Of a stretch of 60,000 bases of DNA, positions 23,379-35,680 are shown in pieces (positions within the stretch are counted from its first letter, which is position 1; each line of letters begins with the position of its first letter). A model generated the notes under the pieces. The model saw only the letters and a program-made list of their open reading frames with translations. It was not told the origin of the DNA and ran no database searches. Location of the stretch: assembly GCA_037447655.1 (NCBI GenBank), contig JBBHKE010001684.1, positions 64,001-124,000 on the forward strand, read 5' to 3'. This DNA is from Zygnema cylindricum (Eukaryota > Streptophyta > Zygnematophyceae > Zygnematales > Zygnemataceae). Position numbers and translations under genes: made by a program.

Positions 23379-23530
23379 TGTCATGTTCCAATTTTGATGT
23401 AATTAAAAGAGACATGTGGTACAATCCTATTTGTTGTTTCGCGTGGTTGTAATGGTAACGATTCGCGGTACAACTGTCGCTCGTAGAGAATCTGCCAATT
23501 GGTGAAAGCCATAAAGTACAAATTTTCAAT

Positions 23531-23757
23531 ATGGTCGGTCGACGTGCATCGCGCCGTGCTTATTTTTTCAGCATGGACGTGACCGTCAACATGCGAACTG
23601 AACCGACTATTTCCAGCGTGCCCGTACTTATTTTTGTGTAAGTATATGGTCAGCCGTCGTGCATCGCGCCATGCTGATTTTTCCAGCATGGACGTGACCA
23701 TCAACAGACGAACCGAACCGACTATTTCCAGCGTGTCCGTACATATTTTAGTGTAAG
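23531..23757. repeat. Two-copy 115-bp tandem repeat
   Basis: Units start at 23531 and 23646 and share CGTGCATCGCGCC, CAGCATGGACGTGACC and CCGACTATTTCCAGCGTG. Each unit contains the inverted pair CATGCTG/CAGCATG. A TA-type transposon end abuts the right side. Confidence 0.85.
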
Positions 23758-23759
23758 TA

Positions 23760-23980
23760 CACCACGAATCGTTTTTAGTGTTCATATTACTAATTCAGTA
23801 CCCGTCAATTTTGAACCTCACAGCTAAAATAGGATTAGTATTTCTATTTTTTCCTTTACGTTAATGTAGGTACGGTTTAAATAGTATCGATGCTACAAAT
23901 TTGGGCAACTAATAAATATTAATTACTGTGCAGTACACCGTGAATCGTTATTACTCTATTATTACTGATGTTTATTGCTT
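23760..23980. mobile_element. Two unpaired TA-type MITE ends
   Basis: CACCACGAATCGTTTTTAGTG begins after TA at 23758-23759, and CACCGTGAATCGTTATTACTC begins after TA at 23934-23935. Both are left-type ends in the same orientation and neither has a recognisable partner, so these are degraded remnants. The right boundary given is approximate. Confidence 0.45.
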
Positions 23981-24554
23981 TACGGTCGATACTATTAAAC
24001 GTCGCGATTATTAAATTTCAATCCGTTGGCATAAATAAATCATTGTATACAATTTATGTCAAATGAAACAAAATAAATGTACGATAAATGAAAACCATAT
24101 GGGGGCACAGTCGTCCACTAAAACCACACAAATAAATGAAACGACAGGACTAAATCGTATCATGCGACATAAAATAACATCTAATAAATACATTTATGAA
24201 AAAGACAAAATTTTACGCTAAATACCCGTATGTTACGGGTTTATTAATTATTAACTATCTACATCCATGGCGGAAAGGTTCATGTATGTAGAAGAAGATG
24301 ACGAAACCAAGTGGATGGTTTAATTCGCGTTTCGTTCATGTAGGGGTTTGATTAAGCGCAAAATTTTCACATTAATTTGAGCGTTCGATCTTAATCTAAT
24401 GAAGGATATGAATGAATGGACAGAATATATCATGTAGTATTAGATACTTTAATGTTAAATATATAATACACATTAAAACATTATCATTATTCAACCGTTC
24501 TTCGTTTAAAAAGAATACTAATGGCTTTTGTTTATTTTTTATTAAGGTGTTGCA

Positions 24555-24557
<3 letters not shown>
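23981..24557. other. AT-rich spacer
   Basis: No gene or element recognised before the (AT)n tract. Confidence 0.4.

Positions 24558-24641
<84 letters not shown>
24558..24641. repeat. (AT)n microsatellite
   Basis: An uninterrupted run of 42 AT dinucleotides. Translations of it on both strands are pure Tyr/Ile and are not genes. Confidence 0.98.
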
Positions 24642-24643
<2 letters not shown>

Positions 24644-24800
24644 ATACATAATATTACGAAAGAAAAAAAAAAAAAAGACAAACAAACAAAAAAAACCACA
24701 ATACAACCTTGATCACATAAAAAAAACGAAAGAAACAAATGCAAACATAACAAAGAAAATAATAAAAAAAAAGAAAAAACATCAGACTTAACTAGAATTC

Positions 24801-25480
24801 AACTAGCTTAGTCCAAAGACCTAAAAGGTTGGAACAACATCATTATCAGCTCGATGGCCGACTAACACTACAAACACGTATTTTCTTTTATATTTTTTTA
24901 TAGTTAGAATACGTTGATTACTTTAAGTATTTTTTTTGTTTTCGATCAAACACCTTAGTCGAAGACCCATATGGTTGCATAAATATAATTATCAACTCAA
25001 AGGCTGACTAACATTACAACCACTTATAATTTATTAATTTTCGTTGTTTATTATAGTAGATTGATTACTTTGAGTACTTTGTTTTTCTTTTTCTTTTTTT
25101 GTGATCAACCAACTTAGCCCTATGACTTAGAAGGTTGCATAAACATCACTATCAGCTCGGAGGTTGACCAACATTACAAGCACTTGTTTTCATTCATAAT
25201 ATTCGTTTGTTAGATTACATTGTTTGTTTCAATCTTTTTTTTTGTTTTTTCGATCAACCAACTTAGTCTAAATACTAATAAAGTTGTTGAACATCATTAT
25301 CAACTCAAAGGCTGACCAACATTACAAACATTAGTATATATCATTTTTTAAAATACAACACAAAAAGTTTGACTACTTTGTTTTGGTGGTACTTGGTTAT
25401 TTTGTTTTTTTTTATATGACCAACATTACATACATTGGGTTTTTTTATTTTTTAAATACAATATAAATACTTTGAATACT
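24801..25480. repeat. About 150-bp tandem satellite
   Basis: Diverged head-to-tail units start at 24801, 24947, 25106 and 25255, with a partial unit near 25412. Shared pieces are CAACTTAGTC, AAGGTTG, ACATCATTATCAACTC, GGCTGACCAACATTACAA and TTGATTACTTTGAGTA. Spacings of 146, 159 and 149 bp indicate a true tandem array with indels. Confidence 0.85.
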
Positions 25481-25498
25481 TTGTTTTGGTGATAATTT

Positions 25499-25824
25499 TA
25501 TTATATTATCATCATCATCATCAACATCATCATCATTATCATCATCATCGTCATCATCATCATCATCATCATCATCATTACATCATCAACATCATCATCA
25601 TCAGTACATCATCATCATCATCATTATCATCATCATCATCATCGTCAACATCATCATCAACATCATCATCATCATCATTACATCATCATTATCATCATTA
25701 TTACATCGTCATCATCATCATCATCATCATTACATCATTACATCATCATTATCATCATTATTATCATCATCATTATCATCATCATTATCATCATCATTAC
25801 ATCATCATCATTTTCATCATCGAC
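25499..25824. repeat. (CAT)n / (CATCAT,ATT) microsatellite
   Basis: Nearly pure ATC trinucleotides interrupted by ATT and ACA triplets for over 300 bp. It translates as long His or Ser runs, which is why a 166-codon frame exists here; it is not a gene. Together with the (AT)n and the 150-bp satellite it makes a 1.3-kb simple-sequence block. Confidence 0.97.
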
Positions 25825-26589
25825 CCATCTTTCACTAGGAGCAAACAATGCTCTAGAAAAATTAGCATTCCAAATATGAAAAACAGTACCAAAAATTATT
25901 GCAGCAACACTAACTTCACCACAGTTGCAGCGACACGAACTTCACAACAACTACCCCAAACTTTAGCAACAGACATATACGTTTGATGGTGACTAAATTC
26001 TATAAATTGAATTCCATCTCCACAACTAATAAAATTAGCATGCTCATCACAATGACAAAATAAATAACTAATAATTACCTTTTTTACATAAAAAATATTT
26101 AGACTCACAACCAAACAATAATAAGGAATGAGCACGGAACAATCAATTCCCAAACCCTATAACATGTAATCGAAAAATAGGTTTTTGTGTCATAATGAGC
26201 TTACCTAAAATATAACTCCCAAAAGTCATAAAAACACTTACACCTGAATAACAAAAAAATAAAAACAATAATAAACGAATGAAGTAACTAAACAATATGA
26301 TTTTAATACAAACTTTCCCAAACATGTAAAAATAAGGAAATAGACAAGCAAAATAGGATTTATTTAAAAAGTAAAACAAAAAACATACATTAAACAAAAA
26401 AGAAGAAACATAAGATAAATTTTACACAAACCACTATAAATCATTTAATATGTAAAAAACCACTTACTAAATATTTAAAGCCTTCACAAATGAATGGAAA
26501 GAGTGACAATTCGTAAAGTATAGAGAAAATTAAAATTAGACGAGGAACAGGATCAAATTCAAAGGAAAAAAGAAAGAAGATGGGAAGTA
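25825..26589. other. AT-rich spacer
   Basis: No gene or complete element recognised. Confidence 0.4.
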
Positions 26590-27088
26590 CACCGCGAATC
26601 GTAATTAGAATAAATTACTCTAATTCGGTCGCTCGAAATTTCGACTCTATCACATGAAATAGAGTAAATGATTATAATTTTTTCATTATTCTATTTGAGG
26701 TAAAGTTTAATTAGCGTTTTTGATTATAATATAGGTTCGTTTTAAATAGTGTGGAGTACGGACGACCTCCGACCGTGCAAAATTGTACTTTATTAAGTAA
26801 AAAAGTACAAATAATGATTTAATACAGGCCGTTATCATGTAACTGCGTTTTAACAAACCGCGTAGTGCAAACGTCATAGTGACGATAAACTGTACGTTTT
26901 GACAAATTCTGTACAAATACCTTATTTACAGTAGAGGATATTAGCGTGCCAAATTAGAGTACTTAAATAAATTAGAGTAAACTTCATAGTTGAAACAGCT
27001 CTATCACACAAATTAGCGTTCGTTACTCTAATTTTTTTTTAGTTTTTGTACTCAAATTTTTTCATTACTCTAATTACGATTCGCGGTG
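26590..27088. mobile_element. TA-flanked MITE, 499 bp
   Basis: Starts CACCGCGAATCGTAATTAGA and ends TCTAATTACGATTCGCGGTG, with TA at 26588-26589 and 27089-27090. ATTAGCGT, ATTAGAGTA or their complements recur at least seven times inside. The middle (GTGCAAAATTGTACTTTAT, AACCGCGTAGTGCAAA) also occurs at 41820-41990 inside the truncated hAT element. Confidence 0.92.
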
Positions 27089-27121
27089 TAATGGTAATCT
27101 TTATACAAAAATGATGGACGT

Positions 27122-27660
27122 AGATGCTTTGTACGCTTGACAGGACGGTTCGAAACCGCTACACTACACCGCTACACTACACCGCCAATCGTTATTAGCG
27201 TTGTGTACGCTAATTCCGTCCCGCTTTTTTTTTATTATTCTCAAATAGAATTATCCACAGTATTAAAAACACCCTTATTCCTAATTAGAATAGACGATTT
27301 CTTCGAAAATTTTCAATTTCCCAATTAGCGTAAACTACGCTAATTATTCGTATACGCTAAAAAAACTTTCACGCTAATAAGTAATAACGATTGGCGGTGT
27401 ACAGTACAGCGAGGACGACAAAGTGATCGCGACAGTTTGACCCGCGGCCGACGACATCGAGGTGGCCACGACTGGTACCAGGATGCCGTCGATGCGAGTT
27501 AACGATATCGCAGCGACGGCGACGATAGATTCTTTGTACCCTTGACAGGACGGTTCGAAACCGCTACACCACAGTACAGCGACGAAGACAAAGTGACTAC
27601 AGTACAGCGACGACGACAAAGTGATCGCGACAGTTGACCCGCGGCCGACGACGTCAAGGA
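27122..27660. repeat. Paired direct repeats split by a MITE
   Basis: GACAGGACGGTTCGAAACCG with flanks occurs at 27140 and 27543. A second pair, ACAGTACAGCGA..GACAAAGTGATCGCGACAG through CGCGGCCGACGAC, occurs at about 27408-27460 and 27598-27650. The TA-type MITE at 27180-27399 lies between the copies. GGTTCGAAACC resembles a tRNA B box, but I find no matching A box. Confidence 0.7.
27180..27399. mobile_element. TA-flanked MITE, 220 bp
   Basis: Starts CACCGCCAATCGTTATTAGC and ends AATAACGATTGGCGGTG with TA on both sides. The interior is dense in GCGTACACAACGCTAAT-type palindromes and has TTCCGTCCCGC, as in 46644-46861, which is the same subfamily in inverse orientation. Confidence 0.92.
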
Positions 27661-27911
27661 TGGTTTGGTACGGACGGATTTGAGTCATCGGCGCTTAATC
27701 GTACGGCAACATGAATCACATCGCGACGTTTTTGTTGACGTAAGTTGACGTCAAGGGCTATTCACGTCCAAACAAATTCGACGTCACGCCAAAATGTCGT
27801 GTTATCAATACCGGTACAGTAGAGTAACGTACAGTATCGTACTTTTAAATTTTGCTCGTGCGATCTCGTCACATCACGCCACGTTGTCGTGTTCTCAATA
27901 TCCGTACACTA

Positions 27912-28260
27912 CACCGTCGATCGCTATTAGAGTAAAGGAATAAATAGCGTAAAAAAAAAATTAGTGTTATTAACACTAATCGGGAATATTTTTTTTTTGA
28001 AAAAAAATATATATACTAATTAATCCCTAACTGTAATTTGGGTTGTCCTGAATAATAAATACCCGCCTTTTCGATGTCTACAGTACACCGCCAATCGTTA
28101 TTAGCGTGTAAGTTTTTTTAGCGTATAAAAATTATTACCGTGGTGTACGCTATTTAAGAATTTGAAAATTTTGGAAAAAAGCATTCATTCTAATTGTTTG
28201 GTTATGGTAATTTGGATCTTTGAAAAAAAAAATGTCGGTCGCAAACATGCTTACACTAAT
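27912..28260. mobile_element. Two partial TA-type MITEs, second inserted into first
   Basis: The first begins CACCGTCGATCGCTATTAG at 27912 after TA and matches the inverted right end of the element at 35136-35680 until about 28079. A second begins CACCGCCAATCGTTATTAGC at 28086 after TA and matches the inverted right part of the element at 21946-22485 as far as about 28260. Neither has its opposite end. The abrupt switch suggests insertion followed by deletion. Confidence 0.7.
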
Positions 28261-30327
28261 GACGACGATGCGCAGTGTAGCGAAACTGCGAAACCGAGTT
28301 GTCTAAAAACTACAGTACATTACAGGGAAGGTATGTTACAAACATAGTTCAAAAATAGGTGAAAGTAGGCCCATACAATATGCCTATTGTACGAAAAGCA
28401 TACAATATGACCTTAAGACTATAGTTGTTCAAAACGCATTTCATGCATGATTTGAACGCGCATACAATACGTAGAAATTGGAGAGGTCGATTTTAAAAAA
28501 TCGTAAAAATCGTTAATGAATTTTTGTCCGTACAATTCCGTACATATAAATAAATTGAATTGAACATATACAGCAGTTTGTAAGTAGTCTACCATTGTAA
28601 CATGTAGGCCTCCTCGCTAACGCTGTTTTTGTTGTTCATAGCTGATTTCAACCATGAATTTACCCTCGGAAGCACCACAGACTACCCCAAAAACAGCTTA
28701 CTTTGAGTCCACTCAGAATTCTACAGAATTACCAAAACAATCCAAAAATACATAAACAGATAGGCCCTAGGCCACTTATTGTCCCCACCAATTTTCATAT
28801 AACAATACCAAACAGAATCATCACATCACCCAGTCAAAGTTGCAAAAAAACAGCCTGCCAGAACTTTGATAAATCTGACCAACTTCAAAATGAAGCCCCA
28901 AGCAAATCAGACATACAATAGGTCTGAAAATTTGCCACAATATTGCCAATACAAGGAGGAACACACATGCAAGATTTCAGATAATTGTTCCGATAAAACT
29001 GAGAGAAATTCTCAGATGAAAATAACGAAAATGACCTAAAACAGATTTTAGTCCAACAGTTCCTAAGTCTGAAAATGACTAAGTCCTACAAATATACGCT
29101 GGAGCTCACTACTAAATGTACGGAGGCATACCAGCCGTACAAAATCAATCAGTTACCTCTATTAATGTGAGTATACCCGAATACTTTGTGGTATGTCAGA
29201 ATAAATACATCTACACTAATAACTAATACGCATAGGACAAAACATTGATGAAAATATTTACAAACCTTACGAATTTCGTCAAACGAATCTGAACCGTCTA
29301 AAAAAAAAATTATCATGTGATGGACGCGATTTCGCGTCCCTCATCAAAATGACCAAACTGACAGCGCCGACTTCCGTAGCTCCAACGGCGTCCAATTCAT
29401 CAAATGTCGCCAGTCGCATTTCGTTTCGTACGTGCGACATACATTTTCAACCTTGCGATTATCTAACGTCGGATCGCTTCGCTATCCGCCGTCCATTTCC
29501 CTTTACGCAAACCGTACTCTCGTCTATGTGTCTTCACGTCACTTGAAGTCCACTTCCATACGTTCCAATATACCTAGTACTTAGTACAGAAGCTGCTATG
29601 GCTGCAATGTGACCAACGCAGTATGGCAGCAGAGTATCTTTATCACACACGCTGCTATGGCTGCGATGTGACCAGCGCAGCATGGCAGCACAACAATGTG
29701 ATATAGAGAGGACTAAAGGTTTCCAAAACAAACAGTTTTTTTGTCAGGGTCAAAGTTTCGACAACGGCTTGAGCGGCGGTTTCACTGTCTACTTCCGTGG
29801 CGTTACTAATGGCAGCTTCTTTTAAGATTCGTTTTCATGGTGGCTTATTAGAAAAAAAAATGAAGCAGACGTTCGTACACATTTTGAACTTACGGCGCGC
29901 AAATAGTGTGACGCCGCAGCGTCTCTTTTTTAAATTGTGCGTACCTGTAAAATAAAATTTCGTACATATCCGTGCACATTCCGTTTCAGTTTACAGAACA
30001 AAAAGTACCAATATGTGTATCGTACCCTTTCGTAAACTTCCGTACGATTACCGTAAAACACTATACATTTACCGTAATTTGTTAATAGGATTTCTGTAAA
30101 TTTCAGTTTCAATTAACAGTAGAAGTTTTTTTGCGATTTTTTCAAAAATCACGTACAATACGTAGAAACTGGAAAAAATGAAAAAATCGCGCGATTGGAA
30201 CAATTAGGCTTAAGACCCATATTGTATTGGTCGCAAAATGAAAAAAAAAAGTAACAGGGTTGAGTTGCACATCGTTCGATAGAGAATTAAACGTCATCAG
30301 ACGGTCGCTGATCAAGTAGCGATCTAA
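28261..30327. other. Spacer with short tandem repeat
   Basis: No gene recognised. A 65-codon frame at 29349 follows a GC-rich patch but has no family motif. It contains the repeat at 29592-29696. Confidence 0.4.
29592..29696. repeat. Two-copy 59-bp tandem repeat
   Basis: GCTGCTATGGCTGC(A/G)ATGTGACC begins at 29592 and 29651. Each unit ends with CGCAG(T/C)ATGGCAGCA, so each copy is itself a weak palindrome. Confidence 0.85.
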
Positions 30328-30575
30328 GGGCGTGTTCCCATGTAACAGAAACTTTGAAACGTTACTTTGGATTTTAGCGTAGATTTTACGGTGTACTTTT
30401 CAAAGTGTGCCCATGTCAATCATTACTTGCGCCTTCATTGCTTCAAATATGTGACGGTTGTAGACGTCTACAAAATGAGCGACAGTCTACGAAATGAAAT
30501 GTAGACGATTACAAAACTACGAAACTTCCTAAAATTAGTGACGTCTACAAAAACGGCGACGACTGTAGATGTCAA

Positions 30576-30720
30576 GGTTTTTGTGACGTTGTAGATGTTT
30601 AGGGTTTTGTGACATAGCGAAGTCATGCTACCAAGTGACGTCATCGTTGAGGTTTTTGTGACGTTGTAGATGTTTAGAGTTTTGTGACATAGCGAAGTCA
30701 TGCTACCAAGTGACGTCATC
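30576..30720. repeat. Two-copy 75-bp tandem repeat
   Basis: Units start at 30576 and 30651 and are almost identical over 70 bp (GTTGTAGATGTTTAG, GACATAGCGAAGTCATGC, TACCAAGTGACGTCATC). Confidence 0.9.
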
Positions 30721-31487
30721 AGTACGTAGATTTTCCGTCATGGCTTCCCGATTTTGTTTTCTTATCTTTTATCATTCGACATGCCATCAAACTTAGACCA
30801 AAAATATTCAAAAAAAAGAAAAAAAAAAACATCTTTCATTTTACACTATTATTGCTGCATCTCGTGTAAATAAGAGAGAAAGAGGAGTGGTCGAGTGTGA
30901 AAGAGGGGGAGAGACGAGGACGACGTAAAATTTTGCAAAGGACCCATGAATGAATGTGGAGGTCCGAGAGTTTTGGGCTTTTCATATGATCTTCTTAGGG
31001 TGTGTTCCCATGTGTTCAAGTAAGGGTTTTTTTCCGTATCGTTTTCACAGAAAATGGGACTTGCAACGAGAAAATATTATGCCGTACGAAAAATGGGCAA
31101 AAACACAAGTACATTTTGCGTCATCTTGGAACTTGGAAGGTACGACAATTTGGCGTTATTATCACCGCGACCCACTTCCAACTCATTTTCACACTTGCAC
31201 TGGAATCAAACCGCGACCTGATTTTTATCAAAATAATACCCTTTTGACGAATAGAAAACCGGGATTGCACACGTCAAACGTTTTCAAAAAACTTGAACGA
31301 TGGAGAGTACACTCTATTTTCTCCCCTGCTCGTCACGCGCATTTACGTACGAAAATGACGAGCATGTACGGAATAAAATTGTTGCACAACTTGCGCCTAC
31401 CAAAGGCCTACCATAAAACGCCTACTTTTGAACTACGGTTACAAGTTTCCCCGGTGTGGTGAACATCGTGTGAAGTAGCATACAGTA

Positions 31488-32029
31488 CACTGCTGATCAT
31501 TATTAGTGTAAAAAAAAAAGTGTTGAAAACGCTAATTTGTGATATTGTGTCCATAAAAAAAAAACACTAGTTTGGCACTAAACGCCAATTTGTGTGCCGA
31601 CTTCGTAGGGTGTACGCTGAGCTTTTCAAGCTCAGATCTATCCTGACAGCTTTTGCCGAAATACGTACTTGTGCGGTTTGGAAATTGTACAGAAGATGTA
31701 AATTAGAGTAAAATTAACGTTGTTTTATGCTTTATATTTCCAAATGTTCCGCTCTTTTTGGGGGCTAATTGTTAGTGAAATTTAATTTACATGCGAAGTG
31801 CACTCAATGCTGTAAAATTGATATGTCACGAAGACGCGATGTACGTAAACGAGCTTCTCGTACATCACACTAATTGCGACGAACGTAATATAAAATGGTT
31901 AACACTTAATAAATACTTTTCATATTAGAGTTAATTATATTTTAATGTTAATAACAATAATTTATGATTTTGGACCAAAAAAAGCCGCGTCAAAACAAGT
32001 GTTATTAACACTAATAACGAGTAGCGGTG
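31488..32029. mobile_element. TA-flanked MITE, 542 bp
   Basis: Starts CACTGCTGATCATTATTAG and ends ACACTAATAACGAGTAGCGG then TG, with TA on both sides. The right end matches, inverted, the element at 26-207, including the GCCGCGTCAAAAC region. No coding sequence. Confidence 0.85.
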
Positions 32030-32034
32030 TACCG

Positions 32035-32465
32035 TAGTATTGTGTATTGGTAGCCATTTTCCTATAGCCGGTATGTCTTTTTTCTTCACAGATAACGATA
32101 TAATGATCTAGTATAACGATAACACGATTATCGTGTTCTAAAACTGATATATCGCGATTCATTATCATTAAATATCGGGCCCGATAATTATCGGCAATAG
32201 TTGTACGGTACCGTAGCCCTGTACTATTTTGTACGAAAACACAAAATGGTTTGTCATACTTGGCATGCCGTGATATATAATGTATAAAATATAACACAAT
32301 GTAATATAAAGTCCTATCATATAGTATACCATATTTTTTTACACTTATAGTTGATAAATATTTGTTGGTTCCGGAGCGATATACAAAGGCCCCCCACCGT
32401 TGGATAACCGATAGCTATCGGTATCCTTTTTATCGCGATAAGTTTTGACCCGATACACAACACTA
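32035..32465. mobile_element. hAT-like element related to 21188-21612
   Basis: Ends TAGTATTGTGTATTGG and, on the right, the complement of TAGTGTTGTGTATCGGG. The interior has AACGATAA and ATATCGCG motifs like the nested hAT. I found no clean target duplication, so it may be rearranged. It abuts the preceding MITE with a 5-bp gap. Confidence 0.65.
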
Positions 32466-33123
32466 CTAAAAACCTTTCGTTGTTCCGGTTTTTTAAGGGT
32501 TCGGCCCCGTGTTATTGTAACTTAACGAACTTACTTTGTATTCTAGCAAAGATCCTCCATACCGGTCTTCAAGTGTTCCAATGTGTAACAACAAAATTAA
32601 ATGTCAATACTGAAATTTTTATTTGAATTTGAAATTATAATAGGAATTGTGCCATGGTTATTGGTATAATAATTAGCTTACGACAAGGCACAAAACTTTA
32701 GGTTTTGACAGCTAAAAGGGTATTTTGAGGTTCTATTTTGGTTATACAACAAATTGAATGTAGAAGTTACTTATTTAACAAAGTTTTGTTTATTTACGGG
32801 TAGAAAGAGAACTAATATCGTTTTAAATGTCATTTTTATGTAAATGGATTACAATCTTTAAAATTATTTTTATGTACTCTTGCTGGATTTGTTGTGGATA
32901 CTTCCAAGCTTCTAAAATTAAATGTTTATTTTGTCATTATCCTATTGTCGAAGTCTTGCTCGACGGAAATATTTGCATGTTGCCAAGTTTCGTAAAACAA
33001 TATCATACTTGGTTGCTCGCACTAAAAAAAACGGAAACTAAAAATGTTGTCATAGAGCGTGACAAAGTAGTAATAAATTGATTGTCCTTAATGTTAAATT
33101 ACATGCTCAAGGGATACTGAAGC

Positions 33124-34318
33124 TAATGTTGTGTTTTAGGTTAAATATTATCACGATAATTTCAATATTTAATATATTGATTATCGATCAGTCAAAGGCC
33201 ACAATGTAACACACCGGGGCAAATATATTATATCGCGGTATATTTCACGAAATAAAGTACTATTTAAATTTAATACTTTATATCATATAGTATTTTATCG
33301 GAAAAGAAAAAACAGTTTGGTATGCCACGTATGTCGTGAATTTTGTTACGAAACTTCAGTGTAGACGGCGCAACATGTAACCACAAAAAAAATAGTAGGT
33401 TACATAATTAGTACGTAGTTACGTACAAAACTCAAAATTTTGAAACGAACAAATCACACTAATTTCGTCAAATGTAAATGATAATTTAACAATATTTTTT
33501 TTGCAGACTGTTTGTTTTTAAAAAATAAGAGTAAATAATTAATATTAATGTGGAAACGTGGGTTATTCGTGGCCACATATTGGGCTCCATCTGAGTCGTC
33601 ACGAGATTCAGTTGTACTAAGATTTGCAAAATTCGGTTGGCATAACATTGCTTTTAAATACAAAACAACATTAAATAAATATAAATAAATAAATAATAGT
33701 TTATTATATTACAACACTAAATATAAAGCCACGTATAAACCACACATGTGAGTTGGTGATGACATTTGTTTAAGCGGTCATAATACAAAAATAATATCTG
33801 AACTATTTCATGGTTAAGTTTTATGGTAGTGAATTTGTTGCCTGAATAATTTGCAGCTTTTTGTTTTTTTTTAGGCGGTGATACAAACATGTTGTATTTA
33901 CCTTTTCGTATGATAAACTAATCCTGTCCACAATACTATACTTTGAAACTCATAGGGACATCAGTTTTCTACCTGTCCAGCCACTATAGCAGTAACATTT
34001 GTCTACTATTTCATAAAACATATATTTCAAGAATAATGTCAGAAAAAACCGCACATATAACTATGAAAACCAGAAAAGACAATCTGGAACGAGTAGTCTG
34101 GAACAAGTATGGGGTCAAAAACACCTGCAAATAATTACAAAAAACAAGAAAGCAAGCTTTGATATATCGCGATATAATATATCCCTACATCGGCACAGTA
34201 CATCGATAAAAAGTCGCGATATTTAGCTCTCGATATATCGAAGCGATGTATTGATTATCGGGTTCCTAAAAGTAGGTACATATTGATTTTCGACATTGAC
34301 CCTCGATACACAACACAA
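33124..34318. mobile_element. Longer hAT-like element, 1.2 kb
   Basis: Left end TAATGTTGTGTTTTAGG and right end CTCGATACACAACACAA are inverted repeats of the same family. The flanks ACTGAAGC and AGTGAAAC agree at six of eight positions, consistent with an old 8-bp duplication. Inside are TATCGCGATAT motifs near both ends and about 800 bp of AT-rich DNA without a transposase frame. Confidence 0.65.
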
Positions 34319-35135
34319 AGTGAAACATTAAAAGCACTTTCGCATGTGATAAAGTTATAACTTTTTTTTGACGTTTTCCTCTAGAACTTAGCCCTCGAGA
34401 AAATCCGCAGCCGTACCAAAAAATTAATATTACCACGATACAATTTACGCCACTTTGACACTTTGTCATATAGCGCGATGCATTTTGTCGTCTAGCGCGA
34501 CGCAGTTTGTCGTCTAGCGTGTTTCGACCCACTTTCGCGTCCTTCTAGCTCATCTTCAAACTTCTAATAAAACCACCTCGCAAGGTGATTTTAACTTAAG
34601 TTCCACGATGTGAGTGAATAGGCAGATGTTGTCGCACGCGTCGAAAGTCTTTGACAATTTTTGTGCGCGGAGTACAAAAAAAAAAGCCCACTGCACGTTT
34701 CCAACCTATGCATGACTTTTTTCGTTGTGCTTTTTTCCATACAAGGGCCGTGGAGGGGTCTCGACCAACGGACGCCATTTCGCAAAAGCGAAGTCCGTGA
34801 AAGCGTCTCTCTCTCTCTCTCTCCACCACCGCGTCTAACGCACAATTCTTGCAATAAAAAACGTCAATAATTGTATAAAATGAAAGATCTCTGAAAACGA
34901 TTTCTTTTTACTACTTTGGGCGTATTAAGTAGAGTGAGAAAGGAATAAAAAACAAAAATCCGGAAACCATGGCGGAAAGTTTTATAATTTGTGATTTCAA
35001 AGCTGTCACAATTGAGCGTGACATCAAAATGTCACAAACCCTAAACATCTACAATACCACCAATAACCAAACGCCTACAACCGTCGCTATTTTGTAAACG
35101 TCATCAATTATCGCGAGTTTTGTAGTCGTCTACTA

Positions 35136-35680
35136 CACCGTCAATTGTTATTAGAGTATATAAAGCCAATTCGGTGCCCTTTTTCAAAAAAATAATAATC
35201 GAAATACAATCCATAATTCTATTTTTTCCATTATTCTAATTAGGTTTTTTTTTCAATTAGCGTTAATAATGGAAGTACACTGCGATGGAAATAGAGTGGC
35301 GTACGGACAAGATATTTCCATACGAAATGGTACTTATTGAATTACAAAGGCATAAAAAGACACTTAACATTATTGCGTACACATGTGAATGTGCATTGGA
35401 AGAAAGAGATGCAAACTCGTCAACAAAAATCACGTTCTCATATGTTCGTCCGTCGACCGTGTGAACAGCGCGACGGCGTACGAATTGTCAGATTTTGTAC
35501 GAATACACAAATTACTCTAGACATCGAAAGGGCAGGTATTTATTATTCAGGACAACCCAAATTACAGTTAGGGATTAATTAGTAAATGTATTTAAAAGAA
35601 AAAAAATCCCGATTAGTGTTGATAACACTATTTTTTTTTTTACGCTATTTATTCCTTTACTCTAATAGCGATTGACGATG
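35136..35680. mobile_element. TA-type MITE, 545 bp
   Basis: Starts CACCGTCAATTGTTATTAGA after TA and ends CTCTAATAGCGATTGACGATG. The right flank is AA, a changed TA. The right 170 bp recur inverted at 27912-28079. Confidence 0.85.

Noticed and set aside
22915-23785. Overlapping 204- and 134-codon minus-strand frames
   Set aside because: They run through tandem repeats and change frame between repeat units, with no family motif.
24801-25480. CRISPR-like array
   Set aside because: Units are adjacent, diverged and about 150 bp with no unique spacers. This is a plant satellite.
25486-25986. 166-codon frame rich in His and Ser
   Set aside because: It is a translation of the CAT-triplet microsatellite; no start context, domain or exon structure.
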